A stretch of DNA of 64,000 nt from Anoplopoma fimbria (taxonomy: Eukaryota > Chordata > Actinopteri > Perciformes > Anoplopomatidae): the NCBI RefSeq assembly GCF_027596085.1, contig NC_072464.1, positions 13,210,124-13,274,123 on the forward strand. The letters run 5' to 3'. The notes beneath the pieces were generated by a model, which saw only the letters and a list, made by a program, of their open reading frames with translations, was not told the origin of the DNA and ran no database searches. This document shows, piece after piece, positions 1-16,000 of the stretch; position 1 is the first letter of the stretch, and each line of letters begins with the position of its first letter. A program made the position numbers and the translations under genes.

Positions 1-1083
1 GCAGTTAAGTTTTCCAAGGACATGCTATATGGAGTCTGACTCTCCAAAGTTGATTTAGCCCATTTCAAGGGAATTGCAGGCAGTTTGCCTCGTGGTTCAT
101 CGTATCCTCATCAGTTGAACTGAAGCAGTGCCTACTGGGAAACAGGCTTAGGAACCCCATGAGCTCTCAGTTAGCACACGTCTGCCGTTTTCCTTCAAAT
201 CCATTTCCCTAAGAAGAACGAACACTAATGTACTGCAACTGAGTACATTTGGCCGTCAGCATGGCTACGTGGTTAATGTAGCTCAAAAAATGGCAAACCT
301 CTAGTGTGAAATCTCTTTTCAGCCACTCAAGAATGACAGCGCATTTCAGTGCAGCAGCCCCAACCTTCACAGAATAATCAAAACAGAAAATGGGGTGCAG
401 TCCGCCTTCATATACACTTTCTATTTAGATAACCCAGCCTTCATCCGCAAATATAAAATACATATATGATCAGTCATCAATACAACAAATGTTGGTAGTG
501 GTTGATGTTAGGCTTTGTCTTTGAGGCACTAAGATCACAGTTTTCTTCTTCCCCTAGACACATACCCTTGTCAACTGTGACACAATCAACTAAAAAAGCA
601 CTTGACCCATTTGCCTGCTTCATTTAACCTGACTGCTTCCAACAGCTCACTTGGGACAGCAACTATCCTTGCCTGCAGTTTCTAATCGACCATTTGTTTG
701 TTTATTCTTCTTTTAATGGTTCAGATGTTACACGGAAGAAAGGATTTGATCTCAAATCAGACACGTTATTACACAGAGGCTCATGGGAAATAATGCAGCC
801 ACCTGCAATAACACGTCACTATAATTGCCAACCTAAACATCTGACATAGCACAGCATTAAACTACAATTTTATTAAAAAAGCAGCACAAACACTGCAGCT
901 CAATGAAAAACAGAAAAGTTGAACAGTTAAAAATCTGCATGAATTAAAGGGACCAAAAAAGGCATTACTCTTGAAATAACACATCAGGCTTAACACATTG
1001 CATATTAGCAAACTTATAAGAGTCAGAGGAGATAATGTATTGAGAGATATCAAAGATGAAGAGGTCTAGGAGTAGCTACTCAC
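1..1083. other. UBR3 intron 30 (continues beyond window); no gene seen
   Basis: The region lies downstream of the last UBR3 exon found here. I see no further UBR3 exon (the next expected sequence resembles NQLFHVLALHMRLYS), no splice-flanked coding block and no recognised repeat. Confidence 0.6.
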
Positions 1084-4000
1084 TGAGACATGAGCGTTTG
1101 GCGGATGCACTAGCCCCTCCAGAGCACAGATTTCCTCCCCGGTGCACAAGTTCCAACTCCAGGTTGGTCCTGAGGAGACAGAGACATGACTTTGTTAGTT
1201 AGCAGGTACGTCAGGACAACAGTTCAACAAGTGCATACATGTAAAACACACACACAGAGACAAACCAACCCGACCATAATTGTCAAGCATAACCCTAAAA
1301 AGGTATACTAACGCTTAAAGTGATCACTTGCCGATCACTAACCCTCTCTAGCAGGCTACGTCAAAAAGATTTTCACATGTTTGCAAGAAAATTCTATTAT
1401 GTAGTACATTTCATTATCAGTAAAGGTTGGGTTCAAACGCTATCCCACCCAGGGACAGTTTAGAATCCAAGTTCATCCCGCACATAAATCAGACCTTCAA
1501 GAGAATGAAGATTCAAATGTGTTGGTCATTTCTGACAGAACAAAGATGACTAGAGATTACTGTGGTTACATTAACTGGTTTCTTTGAAGCTTAATATTGC
1601 AACTTGCCATCACCTATTATTTTCACTTCAAGTTAGTTCTACTAAATTTCAGCTTTGCTGATAGATAGTTGGCTATTGGCAGCATCATAGTTTACACTTG
1701 TGTTGGTCCCATCATGCTCATTAAGTAATCCTACATCCTGTCTTTTTATTCATGTGTTGTTTCAGTCCAAATTTACTAATAAAGCATGTTCTCAGAATTT
1801 TTGTTGAAGACAAAACATAGATCATTTTTTGAGGGAAAACCCTTTCATGTAGCACCATGCTGCAGGCTTGGTCTCATTTCTGCACTTAACTGAAGTCCTA
1901 CCTCTGGCCTATTCAGTAGTGTAGAGTCCTGTTCAGTTATACCATCACTCACTAATCTCTGGCTTTACCAGGACAAGATGCACTGGCTTTTCATTGGCTA
2001 AGATGATGCAGTATAAAGTGGCAAACAGTATGCTTCACCTTATCCCTGCACATGAATGTGCCGTAAAAGTGAATCATCAATCAACTTGTGGGAATTCAGA
2101 CCACAGAACAAGTTGGAAGCAATTATTCAATTAAATTAACACATTTGCAACGCAGTTGTGCATTAGAGGGTGTATGGAAAATGTTTATACAGCAATATTT
2201 CAGCCAAAATATGTGTGTGTATTACACAGCCCAATAAGTTTAATAGATATTTTAAAAAGATGTTTAATTATTTATTTATCTAAAATCATACTGTTGTTAT
2301 AAAGCATTTCCGAATCAGGAAAGCAAGTACAAAGTTCTTTGTAATGTCCAGGATACATGGGTGCAGTATTCCTTTAAAAAACAGCCATGAAAGCAGAGTG
2401 TGTGCAAGCGTGAGAGAGTGGGTGGAGGTATTGGTATAAATGGCTGGAGTGTCATCATATTCAGCTTTTGGTTACGTAGCCTGCCTCTTTTACCAGTTTG
2501 ATTAGGAAGATGAAAGACACTTCCTAGTCAAGCCATTTGCTGCGCCTGTTTTGAAGCAGCAATTCCGTATCAAGTAAATGACAGCTTTCCAAGACTGATT
2601 TTACACAAGCTGAACCATTAGCATAAAAGCTGTTCCAACCACATTTCATGCATAATCCCCAATGTGCATTTCCGATGCATATCCAAACACATTTCACTCC
2701 TGAATCTTAATTCCCCAATACCAAAACAGTGAAAAAATAAACTAAAAGCTCTAACAAAGTACATAGATGGTGGAAACAGATAGTTATTATTAAAATAAGG
2801 CTGATCTGGGCCCGTTTTCATCTCGCCACTAGCCATTTCTTTCTGTGGGCCAGGGAGGCGGAGGCAAATCCTCGGGTTTCCTGGGAGAAAAAGCAATTTC
2901 ACATAGATAATGCAGCCACGGTGAAGCTCCATCTGGCTTTTGCTGATAAGAGTGCCCCTGTGACAAAGGAATTTTCCACTCCTCAGGCAATTTGCGCTGT
3001 TCATTGAACTTCAGAGAGCCAACAGGCACTCAGACACACTCAGGGGATCTTTCTGTTCAGGGTGGAGGGCTGAGGGAACCACAGCTTTGGGTGGGCAAAA
3101 GGTCTGAATGGTTGTGCTCTGGGAAGGGCAGAGTTTTTTTTGAATGGGAGGGGTGAGAAGTAGGAGACCCCAAAGTGAACCGAAGGCCAGTCAATTCTGT
3201 GACCTTCGACTAGCTTGTTGAGAAGATACACATACCTGAGAAAGGACCGTTACTGATTCTAAAGATTATGTTTCTGGCCTTTTTTGGTGGGGGGAGGGTG
3301 ACATGCCAAAATCAAAAGCGGGACATCGCAGTTGCATCATACAGTATGCGTCTCAGACCACTAACTCAACCCAAAATGCTCCACAACAATGTAATATAAA
3401 AAGGACCTGTGTGAAGGACCACTTAAAAGACCAGTGGTCCTAAAAATTCAGTCAGTTGAGGTGAAATAAATCCATACTCAGTCAGACCTAATAAGTGAAG
3501 ATGGAGCTAGAGTCAATACCATTTTACTGCAGCCTGCAACAACAAAGCTGCTAATGCTACTTTAGAAGGTTGCTGTTCTTGCAACACTTCCAGGACCAAT
3601 GCAGCGGTAAAAACACAAGTAGCAAGAGAAGACTACACCTTCACAGACCGAGTCTGAAATGCAAAGAAATCCATATATTTAGTGCAAGTGCTATGCAACA
3701 ACTGCAGTATTGAATTTCAGTTCAATTTCAAGAAGCCTTTTTGGATTAAAATGCTTACATAGCAAGACTCTGACACTGAGAGAGGACACTAGTGTCTTTT
3801 TCACTTGGACCATCATTGTTATTCAAGCTGAGGAGGTGGCATTAAGAGAGAAGCAAAAGAGCAGGCGGACATTCAGCCCACTGGTCTCAACAGTCAGCTG
3901 TGTGTGCAAGCATGTGTGTAAAACTTTTAGGTGGTGCAGAAAGAGGACTGTGGACACAAAGGTCAGTAGACACAAAGACTCACTAAGAGAGAACCCAATA

Positions 4001-7000
4001 TGACCAAGTCAATATTTTCTTTGATAAACTTCAAGTGCGTGGAATTAATCACTCTCTATGTAACTGGATTTGAGGTTTTCTGTCAGATAGGGTGCAGAAA
4101 GGATAAGTAACATGTTCTCTCAACTCTGGAGCCCCTCTGGGTTGTGTTCTCTCTCCTCTGCTGTACTTTCTGACCACCAATGATTGGGTTTCTCATTCTG
4201 AATCTGTGCAAATATTTAAATATACGAATGACACAGCAGTGGCAGGCATGATCAGGAACAGTGATAAATCAGCCTTTGGGGCTGAGGTGGATACCTTACT
4301 ACTCTTGATTTTTTTTTATGTGCATTGTTATGCACCGAAACACAAAGACAAATTCTGTCTATGTGCAAACCTATTTGACAATTAAACTGTTTCTGATTCT
4401 TTAATGAGCCGAATCCCATCTAAACTTAGTCAAACTCTGTCCTCACCTTGCCACAGAGTACATGAAGAGGAAATCGTTGTCAGGGGAGCCAGGGTTCTTG
4501 CCATAGTCCATGTATTTCTTCTGGGTGGTATTCTTGATGTCTTTAATAACCAGCTCCATCTCTTTACTCAAGTTGGTTTCTATCTAAAGAAACAGAAAAA
4601 AACAAAATGGATTTTCAGAAGCTAAGCCAATTTAAGAAAAACATTTGTAATTACTAGTACAAGAAAATACATTATGTAGGAAACAGAGACTGAATTAGAG
4701 CCATGTCCACAACTTTCTTGTAATGTCAAACAGTGTGTTATAAAACATATCCAATAGCAGGGGACTAGTCACAATTTATCTTTCTTTTCCTTTCCTTATC
4801 TTGTTCTTTATCCACTCCATAGGCAGTTTAGACTGCAGTTTGGGATATTTAATTCAATGAGCTTGGAGCATCAAGAATTCCCAACTATCTGCCTCACAAA
4901 GACACTGCATAATGTCTAATACAGCAGCATACAACCATAGTAACTGTCCATTTGAAACTCTCTCTAAAGCAGTTTTTAGCTCTTCTGGAAAAAATAATGA
5001 CATCCATCCATATATATTATGGGTTCAATTACAGAATTGGGCTGCTGGTAGTTATTGACACGTCAGCAATGTCAGGCGCTTAGTGAATTCTCCAATAAAA
5101 GGAAAGTCTCTCTTTAATAGAACAGCCATGTTTCCATATGAATCAAAAGGTCAACACACCCAACCATTTGGAATAGGCGGATTGTTCCTAGTAATTCCAA
5201 TCACAGTCTATGTTGCCACTAATTAGTATTGAGTTGACAGTATAGTTAAAATACAGGATACTTTTAGTTAAACTCTTGCATTATTGTGAAACTTACTGGG
5301 AAATGGCCAAGTTTCTCCTGAAGATCTTCCACTTCCTTGACTAGCACAAACATCTTCTTGTTTGTAGGTGTGTGCCAGGCACCAGCCTCCACGCCCCGCC
5401 CGGGGCGACAAGGAATAACACTGTTGGCAAACTGTCGGCACAGTGGGCACGTAAATTCACCCTTGTCAACAGAGAAACCCTGGAGGACCTGGTCAGTCTG
5501 AAAAAAAGACACATGAAAGTTAAATGTGACCAATGCAATCTAAACTAAGAACTTGAAAAAGGCAACTTGCACTGGAATTTTTATAAGTAAAAGATGAAAC
5601 GCAGGGTTGCACAATTTATGAAAATGTGACCTCAAATATTGGCAAAAACTAAACCAGTATATCTAGGGCTCCAATGATTTTTATCAATTCATTATTTAGT
5701 CTAAGTAATTTTATCTTTGTACCAACAAGAGGAAAAATGATGCTATTGTTTTGCTGAAATTTTGTCTAACCAAAAGGTATTCAATTTCTTATAATAACAA
5801 ACAAATGAGTAAAAACTTCCAATATTTAAGTAGCTCTTCTCAGTTTGGTGTATTCGCTTAACTCATGACTTCAATAATTTATCAATTGTCAAAGATACAT
5901 TTTCTGTCAAATAGATGACTAATCATTTCACAAGGTTAAGTTCTCTCTTACCCTCAGAGACTCCATGTATGACTTGTGGCAATCTATATGCAAAGTGTGT
6001 CCACAGGTCTGAATGTAGACGCCTCCGTCCCAACCTATTGACACAGACTGCAGACAAGAGCTCTGCAGAATTCAAGAGAGAAAAATCACATCAATTAGAC
6101 TAAGCAATTATGTTTCAGACATTAAACCTCATGGACTTTTTGTTTATAATGTGGTGCTGATAAATAATTTGATTTTTTTTAAAGTTTGAATTAAGATACT
6201 ACAATGAACACCCTATTGATGAAGTATTTTCAAGCGAGCATCTTTAACGGCCAATTAGACCTCTTATTAAATCATATCCAATTCAACTTGTGTAATCATT
6301 TTTGCTTTGGACTTGTGTTGCAAGCTAATCAATACACAACGTTGTCAAGAGAAACAAATGAAAGCAGCTAGGTCAAAGCAATTTTCAATGAAACTTTTAA
6401 GTGATGACTTTGGAATTTTTTTCTGGAAATGCTGCCTACTGGTATATGGATTTGTGTTCTGCTGTTTGTCACACAATAATGTCCTTAAAGTGATGTTACG
6501 TGTTAGCTGCCCTATAATGCAACTACCACGAGCATTTCAGAAATGTATTCAATAACAAGGACCATCTAACATCCTACAGTCTCTTAAGGGATGTCAGCAG
6601 ATGCTCACATTGCCGACTTGCAGTATAAACTTAATGTTAAGAAATCTAAAAAGACAGAATGAAAGGCTGTTATTAGAGCTGCTTGAGCTGTTATTTAACA
6701 CACACACATTTTTTCTCCAAAAGTGCTCTAAGTGCTTTCAGCCTATTCATCTCCTGTATAAAGCTGCCACTATTTTCTGAGACACCTACATCTTTGAAGA
6801 ACCGTTGCATGAGCGTGAGCCTGACGTCATGAGCCACTCCACACGTGTCCGCAGCGTAGATGTGCTCTTCATCACTAGTTGGTAGCTTCTTAGCATCTTT
6901 GCTCTTGCAGCGGTGCCCGAGCACTGAAAGCAAATTACAGATGTCAGTTAGGTATTATAATGTGATGATGATAAATCTGTCTAACTTATTCAGTATATAT

Positions 7001-10000
7001 TTAAAAAGGTCAAGGATTGGGGTTCTGGTCAGAGTTCATAAGTATTAGAAAACCTGCGACCATGAGTCACACTTTGGAGCTGTTACTGGCTGGCAGGCAG
7101 TTCAGAGAATATTTCTCTTTTTTAAACTTAAACAACAGCAGTGTTGAGTGAAACGTCTGTTTGTGTGTCTATTAGCTCAGTAGCAGAGCAGCTGTAGCAA
7201 CAAGAGTTTAGTGCATGTGTTTCTGCTATGAAATCTTCATGTCACTACCCGAATATGAAGCGTTGCCCTAAAGACTTTGGAGGGGTCTGCTACGCAGGTT
7301 TTTGTTTTAACTCTACAATTGTTTCCACACAGTTTAAGCAATGATACCAGGGAGATTGTCTTCAGTCTCTAGTTGACCAAAGCTTTCTGCCCTATACAGT
7401 ATGTTTTACTGTTACCTGTCAGTAGGCAACCTTTCACTGTGTGAATCATCAGTTGTTGTTCACAATGACTGATGAATCAGACACAATCTGGCATTCAACA
7501 ACAATGAAATCAAAATAAATGATGGTGTCTGGTCACCAAAAAGGACAATGTAATTGTATGCTACTATGGACCCACTGTTGGGTTTTACAAGCTGTTTTTT
7601 GACATTCAGGTCAAAGTCTTCTGAACTGTTTTACAAGGGTACTAATTACTAATCAAACATACCATTTATTTGAATGCCAGTGAGTGACTCTTCTGTGTCC
7701 ACTTAAATGGAAAAGAGATAACCTTGTATAATGATAGGCTCCATGCACAAGTGAACAGGGATCAACATGAATGATAAATGAGCCAATCAAAACAACAGTT
7801 AACCCACCTATAAACAATCAGATTTCCCATACGGGGATCAAAAGTACTGTGAATAAGAGTTTTAGTTTAAAAGGCAAGATTGCAAGCATAGATTTGAAAT
7901 GGTCATGTGCAGTTGTTTAAATTGTACTCCAAACCAGTAAACTGAAGTGTCCTGTGTAAGTTATTAATTTCACCATCTGAGGATGCTGGGACATGCTGTA
8001 CCTGAGGATGCTTGGAGGAGAACTACAAGGCCAGTGGGTCTATCCTCGGTGGACGGTCCGCTTTGGCCACAGATCACGCAGTCATAAAGAACCTCAGACT
8101 CCATCACTTCAGACGCTCCTAGGTCCATGGCTGCCTCAGTGTCAGGGGATTCTAGCACAAAAATAAGTAAAAATCTTAAGTTTTGCAAAAGCTTCCACCC
8201 AAAAGCATTCAAAGTTATAACATGAAAATGGGATGAACTGCAACAGCTGAAATCAGTAATAACTAAGTCATGGAAAAGCAATTTTGAGCAAATACTGAGA
8301 ACTTATTCAATGATCTGTAAGCATTGAAGCATCTAACTGTATGAAAAATGAAAATTCTCAGAGGTAATATGGTCTGAAAGGTCACATGTCAGGCCAATAC
8401 CACATTCAGTTACACAACACTGCTCCATTACAATTTACACTGAAAATAACCATTTTTATTTTGTGTATTTAATAATTCCTATGGGTGGTTTCCTTACAAC
8501 AGGCAGTCATGGGAAATACGAATTAAGTATGTTATATCTATCAATATAACAGACTCACCCCTATCTGCATGAATGGCACATCACCAGAAATGAATCACTG
8601 ATGTGAAATTACTTTTAAATGTTAAGAACCGTGTTCAATTTGAGCAGTAAATATTGGGGACAAATGTCAAGCTGTGTAGGAAATTGATTTATTGCTTTTT
8701 GGAAGAATATGTTCTCAAGAGAGGTCACTGTGTTCCTGGGGAAATGAAAGATGCATTAGATGTCAACAACACCACAGCTTTAGCCCCGGGCCATCCCAGT
8801 AAACGGAGTCACCAACCAACGAGCACACACAAACACACACGCACACACACAAAAGGTACGGCAACAAGGACACACTAACAGTTGGTGTGCTGCTGTTTTA
8901 TGCTTCCTACAGTATACATTTGTGAACCCTCTTAAAAAGTATTGTATGCTCACTATAGAGTTGTAATTTATCTGATGTCAGCCTGTTCTTGAATAATGTT
9001 GCTTATGTTAAGGATGACACTGACCATGTCCTTGTAGATTGGTTTGGGATAACTTGTTCAGGTTTAGAAATATCAGTCTTTGAGATTTCTGCCTCCCCCT
9101 AATACAATACAGGTGACTGTAATTTGGTGTGTGGCCCTGGCACACTGAAATATGATATTTAAAAATGAAATTGCAACATCTCTTTCTAGATATCCAGGTT
9201 ACTCTGGGGACTAATTCAGTAGAAAGCATGTGCAATTAAAACTCTCCTCAGTGAGCCCTGTCTAATACTCTGAGTAACAGAAACACTAGTTTGGGAAAGA
9301 TACCCATTGAAAGTTTCAAGTCAAATTTTAATTCTCATCAGTACAACGTAAGAAATTTGATTTACCTCCAATTTATTGGGAAGGAAATATTCAATTTCAG
9401 AATTATCTGAACAGCTGGGCAAATATATTGAATACAACTGATTCAAATTTGAGCTGGCTTATATCTTTTACAATTGAAAGGTGCTAATTGAATAGTTAAG
9501 GCAATGGCTGGTTGGAATGTTTATGCTAACATGGATCTATAATTATTGTTTGATATCAAATTAAATTAAATTAAATGTGTGAGAGGCATGATTATGCATT
9601 CTGGCTTCAATTCACCACCTCACCATCTGCGTAGACAATTTACACGGTTCCTAAACTGCTGTAAGCACGGGTCAGAGTTTCCATACAGGTGCACACATTC
9701 GTAAGGTTTGTTTTTATAGATCACTACTTTTGTGTGGGAATTGGCGTTTGCCTCTTTCAAGCACTGTTTTGTACGTATGCAACGGATATAAATGATACTT
9801 CGAAAAAGTAAGGCTAAGATTAACATAGGAATAGAAGTTTCTACTATCCTAAAGATAATTCAAATTTGTTTTATATCTGAAAACAGCTAATACGGCATTC
9901 ACTTGATTTAAATGCTTATCTACCTATTCCATTTAAATGTTACTTTGTTGTATGATGCAAAGCCAGCAGTGAGTTTGAAGTTAAGTTTCTGCTTTGCATA

Positions 10001-13000
10001 AAGTGTGCAGAAGAGGTCATAGTACAGTCCTGCCGGAATAGTCCGTCTGATCACAGCAGCCATTATTCATTCACTAACCATGATGTGTCAAGGTTGGCCC
10101 TCGGAGTCCAGCCCACTATTAGCGCTTTGATCCTATGTGCCCTCAGCCAACAGCCACCCACACTCCCACAGGAGCGCTCTCCTTTCAATTCCTCCTAACA
10201 GGCCTTCAGAGACTACGAGCAGGGACTTGGCCCACTGTCACCTTGCCGCCGATGAAAATGTATAGAAATAAAAAGCTTTATTTCAGCCAAAGGCACTTTT
10301 CTTTAAAAGCTACAGTAGCAAGATGTCCTTCAAACAAAAAAGTGTTACTATGTGTTTTATGCGTTATAAAAAGGTCTTGTACACCTTTGTCAGAACCAAC
10401 GCAGTTTGATAAGCACATTATATCATAGAGGTTGTTGCAGCTGTACTCAGTCCTTGCTGAAGGCATCAATTTCCAGAACAGTGCTCTTTACAAATTGCAG
10501 ATGTCCATTGCGTACTTAAGTCTGTTTCCACAATTATACCGAGGAGGCCTGCAGTTAATAAAACACTGCCCAGAGAAACTTGATCATTTCACTAGAATTA
10601 AACTAATAACAAAAAATAAATAAATAAAAATTAATCATAGTTTACAGACTTGTAAACACATTCAGACTTAAAAATGAGCACTCTGTCTCACAATTTGTGA
10701 CTGTTCAAAGACAATGCATTTTTTAAAAGTCACTGGATTAGAAACAAATGAGAAGTTTAGGTGCACTTGTTAAGCACCTTCACCACACATCTCCCCTTAT
10801 GCATGTGTTAACCATGTGGAGTTAGTCACTCAAAAAAAATACGTTCCCGATTCTTGGCTCGCCTGTTCGGCTCAATAGCATTAAGCTAGAGACAGTAGAG
10901 TGAATACTGGGCTTTGATTTACAACTATGTTATGTTAAGTATGCCAAGTAAGGATTGTGGGAGCACATTTGCCACTTTTTAAAATTGCCCTTTGCTGCTG
11001 CTTTCCTGTTCTGTAGAGCATCCTGCCATGATAGGGTCCTCATGACAAACAGAATGAAAAAAGGATGAGCTGGCCTTTACTTACCAACATCCATGGCTGT
11101 TTCCATGAAACTCTTCTGTCTGGAGGCAAATTCAGCAAGCAGCTTCTGTTGTCTCTCTCTAGCTCTCTGACGTCTGAAAGAAGAAAATGCAGTGTTTAAC
11201 TTGAGTCTAAAACCAACTGAATACAAATTTACAAACATACATACATACATACAAGGTGCAAATACAAGATTTAGAGTCATACAAAAATAATTCCTCTAAG
11301 TCAACACTCTAGAAGTGTCTCTGTATCTGCAGAGACCCGGCCCTCTGCCTGCGATTTTCTTGATTTCATTTTACTGTGTTTGGGATATTTCAGGGTGTTT
11401 CTCTGCTCCTTGCTCTGCCTCCAACTGTCACTCCTCGGTCTCTTCTCCCACAGGGCTCTGTTCTGCCTGAGCTGATACTGTAATCTGTGTCATCTGAGTC
11501 GGAAGCTCTGGCAAGGTCCGCTAAATTCTCCTGTCTGTATACAAATACTATACCTAGTAGCTGGCAAGACTGAACGTCACTAAACTCGCTGGCTTGTGTT
11601 TTTATACCGCAACCTACATATCCTATTCATACCTACTCTTGCCTTTAAGACTTTTACATCATTAAAATGTTCCTAGTGAGATTCTATTAAAAGGAATTTA
11701 ATAATTTAAAACTCGTCAAGTGAAAACAGGGATTTCATACACTGACAACAAGCACTGCTCCTGGCACCCAGTTGCTCCATTTAAGAACATTAATCAGTAC
11801 GCTGCCATTTCACATAACTGCATTATAGTAACACAGGAGTAAGCATGTCTGTCGTGCAGGGCATGTTCACCCACAGCATGCGTCCATGTACCCGGGGATA
11901 CTGTTGTATACACAGAAGGTGTCCGATTTTAACAAGGCTGTAGTGTAAAAGTTGGAAAGGTTGATTAGTGAACTAATATGGAGGGTTGAGCCCCACTCTG
12001 CAGACGTCCAGGGTGAGAGCTGACTGTAAATTAAGTCCTAATAAGAGGACATAAACAAATGCTGACAGGAGCGTCACAGCTCAATGATTTTCACTGATGA
12101 CTTCAGGGTTGCCAACAACCTGCATGAGGAATGTGCAGCAGCTTCTCACTTCTCGCTGCCACTGACCGCACTGCTGCCTGATGGTTGCCTTGGAAACAGC
12201 CCTTTACCTTTGTCTGTGGGGTGAAGCCAACTCCAAAAGCAGACCATTATTAAATGGTTATAGCCTATTCCATCATCATTAGAGGAGGTAAATGGGAGAC
12301 ACGGACTAGTGGGTGAATGGGAAGAGGAGAGCCAGAACCCCCCCAACAATTTTTGATATCTTCCCAAATACATTTAAATTCAGTCAATTTGGCTTAAAAA
12401 AAAAAAGCATAATCTGCTGCCGCACATTGGTGGTTATATACAGGATATTTGTTTCTCAACCACAGCAAATAAATATAAGGGATATTAATATGCTGCATGG
12501 TGCTGTGTAAACGTAAAGCCATAGTGGCGAATATGTCATTTAAAAAAGAAACACTGTACACGGTTATGTTACCTCTCTTCCTTATCCATGGTTTTCTTGT
12601 CAGTGGGACTGTTCTTCTTTGGTGGCACTGGGGGACACACCTTTCCACAAATGTCCTGGATGCTACGCTTGATTTGGCAGCTGCGCGCGGCTGCCTTGGT
12701 GAGGATGCGCTCAATGGCTGTAATGCCATCTCCGTGAGTGTGACGGCTCGTGTCCATATCCTCCAGCCACGATGGCGACAGAGAGTTTTGCTTGGACGAC
12801 AACTTCTGGTGGAGCTTGATGAGGAGGGACAGCATGCTCTCCCTGATCTCCAGGATCTCTGTTACCAGCTGCGGGGGTGTGCCTGGCGGGACCCAGCGTG
12901 TTGAGGAGCTCTTGGGCCTGACAACCTGGGTGGCTTCGGTGTTGCTACGGTTGATTATCTCCTGGAACTTCCTCCTCCGCTCCGCTACAAGGCTGAACAC

Positions 13001-16000
13001 CTGAGCTTCACGCAGGTTCTAGGAGAGCATAGAATAAAATATATTTTTTAACAATTTTATTATTTACATGAATATTTTGTGAATATTTGTGTGAGAAACG
13101 CCTTACAAAATCATGAGAACCTTTGATTTTGAATAGGTTACAACACCCAAGTCTGTCAGTGTTAATGCCATGCCCTATGATTACAGCTATATGGACACAC
13201 TGTAAATGTAAATGTAAATGTCCCACACAAACAAAATTTGTCACAGCACATTACATTGCAAGTATCAAGCCGAAATCTTATCAGCAAAACATGCAAACAG
13301 ATTAAGAAAAAAACTCTTGTAACCAGTGTCCCTTTATTCCACCTGCATCTGGGTGCTTTGTCAGATCGGTCTATGAGCACAAACACAATCTCCTAAAATG
13401 ACATCACTAGTAGTCTGATGGACTTTGATGGATTGGAGGGGTGATGCATTACCATAGTCAGACAAGCACAATACACATAAAATTCAATGCCCATTATGGA
13501 ATTTCAGCTGACGTTGCTGATACCAACCAGAACAACCATATTCCTGCAGAAAATTCAAATCACCCTGATGGGCCCACAAGCCTTCAGAAGGACAGCCGTG
13601 ACCTGACCTGACGATAAGGACCTGAGCTGCACTGTTAAATAAACATATATAATACAGCCCAGTCAAGGAAACATCAATCATACTGTCATGCAGTTAAATG
13701 GCGTTTACCCAAACCTGCATCTCACATGTAATTAGTTTCAGCAGTCAAGAGGGAGGGAAACTGCTGAAGCGCAGCATTTTATACACACCATAAACACACC
13801 AAGGCAGACCTTCTTTGAAAAGCACAAAACAAAGTGCAAATAAATTCTTTCATAATTCAGATACAAAGTAGACAAACGCAGCTACAGGTGGCATCAAAGC
13901 CACAGAAAATGCATGTCGATAGCTACCTCTCTCCAATTCCCTGTAAGACGTCTGGAGTTCTGTAGAGCAGGTACAGCAAAACGAACAACAACAATAATAG
14001 TAATCATATGAAAGAGGAACATGAAGGTACCAAACAAACAACTAAAGATGATACATAAACCATATGCATGTCTGCGCGAGCGCAAAGAAAATGTGACAAA
14101 ACAAGTTTTTGTTGACGTTATGTGCTAACATTGTTATATTAGCATGCTAATTGCTACATTGAGCATGAAAAAGTAAGTGGAGCAGCAAGTGACTGGGATT
14201 TACCCCAAATGTTGGTCCTCATAGGGATAAAAAAAACATTTGTACCAAATGTCACGGGGAAAAATGGATGTTGGACCAGAAATGAGTCCTTAAGGGATGT
14301 GATCCCAAACTGTCCTGTGAAGACTGATAAGTGAACCTCCCAAAAATCTGAAGGGGAAAAAATTAGATGATATTGTTTATGATGCTGACATGCGGTATTT
14401 TGTTTACTTGCAGCACAGAGCCATCAATTCAAGTCATAATTAGCACCATCTATTGTTTTGTGTGCCAAACTGAACGAGTGGAAACCAGGGCCTGACTAGC
14501 ACTGTGCTGGTCCATTGACAGCTGGGGGGCGAAAAGACACCAAAACAAAACCAACAGCAACACAGGCCTGGTATGCTGTTAATTGATCATGTGTTAATGG
14601 CCAACCTTTAAGCAGACAATATCCTACAGCAGCTATAAAGCAACATTGGCATTAGAGTGTATAGTTTATAGAGTTTATAGTATAGTTTTGGACACTGGAT
14701 GAATTCAAGTCCAATAACTATTGGCCTTTTAGCTTGGATCTCCTAAATGTCTGGGTCTTTTGCATACAGAAGTTCAGCTTTCTTGCCCACCTGCTGGTTT
14801 GATTCCCTAGAAGTTTAACTTCCAGTTGTCTTTGTTATAGTGACATCAACTGTACATCAAGCTCTTTTGACAGACTGAGCTACCTCTTACCTGGCCATAA
14901 GAAGACGCTTCGGTGCTTGTGCTAGGAGGGGCCTCTCTCTTCACTTCAGGAGCCGTTTCAGGAACCCGAACCCTCACAAAGTTGATGACATGATGCAGAT
15001 TGGAGAGCAGGTTTGTGCCAGGGAACCAGCTGTCATGGCAGTGCTCCTCAATGCAAGGCTCCTGGAAGAACAAGATCATGTAAGACACTGATGGACACTA
15101 GAAGTCTTGATAGTGAGAAGCGTGGTTGTAACACAGACACCCATATCTCACCTCATCCTCCTTGTTGTCTTGAACCTGGTTGTCCAAGCCCAGCTCGATC
15201 AGGTACAGCACCATGCACAGCACATGCTCCGACATGTTCTGATGATCCATCCATATCTAGGAAATCAAACTATAAGTTTATACTGAAGAGCAGACAAATA
15301 TTATCCCCCTCACTACAGATACCAACTTTGTCACTGTTCTTACAATTTAACAATTATTTGCCTGTCAACACTTGTCTTTTTCTTTCTATATTATGCCTCT
15401 ATACTTGGACTGTCTGGTATTGTACAAATATCTTAAAATATTACAATGTCAATCATTCCAGGTGATATAACAGGTGCACCAATTAAATATGGCAAACAGT
15501 AGCACTTCTAATTTAGCGCAAGGAGTTAACTGAGATGTATTATACCACATGAATAATCTTTAAAAAAAAAAGGTTCACCTTGTAAAGGAGAGTGAATATC
15601 ACAATGTGCAGCGTCTTGCAGTGCAACAGCTTGATTAGGCCTTTGTAACACGGATGCAGAGCAGTCCTCTCCTTGTAAGGTGGCCACGGGTTGCCAGTGT
15701 GAATGCCAGACTGTTTTAGACTAGGTGACATAATCATCAACAAGAAAGAAATTAGCAGAGGAATAACCAAGTTACACACAGAACATATAAATTAATTACC
15801 AAACCCATAAAGGCGTGAGCTAGCTTAAAGCAAGACGATGACAGAAATTTGAGTTTAATGAAGTGACACCTTGCATTGTCCAGAGTAATTCACTGTACAA
15901 AAGGTTTAAGACTATGCAACAGAGCAGCCGATGGGCAGCACAGTCGCTCACTATATTAGTGATGATGGGATCATTGTTATATAGAACTAGGGCCAGCCTG

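Noticed and set aside
2618..3231. Overlapping open frames in UBR3 intron 29
   Set aside because: They have no recognisable family and no splice-consistent exon edges. They fall between two UBR3 exons whose phases join directly.
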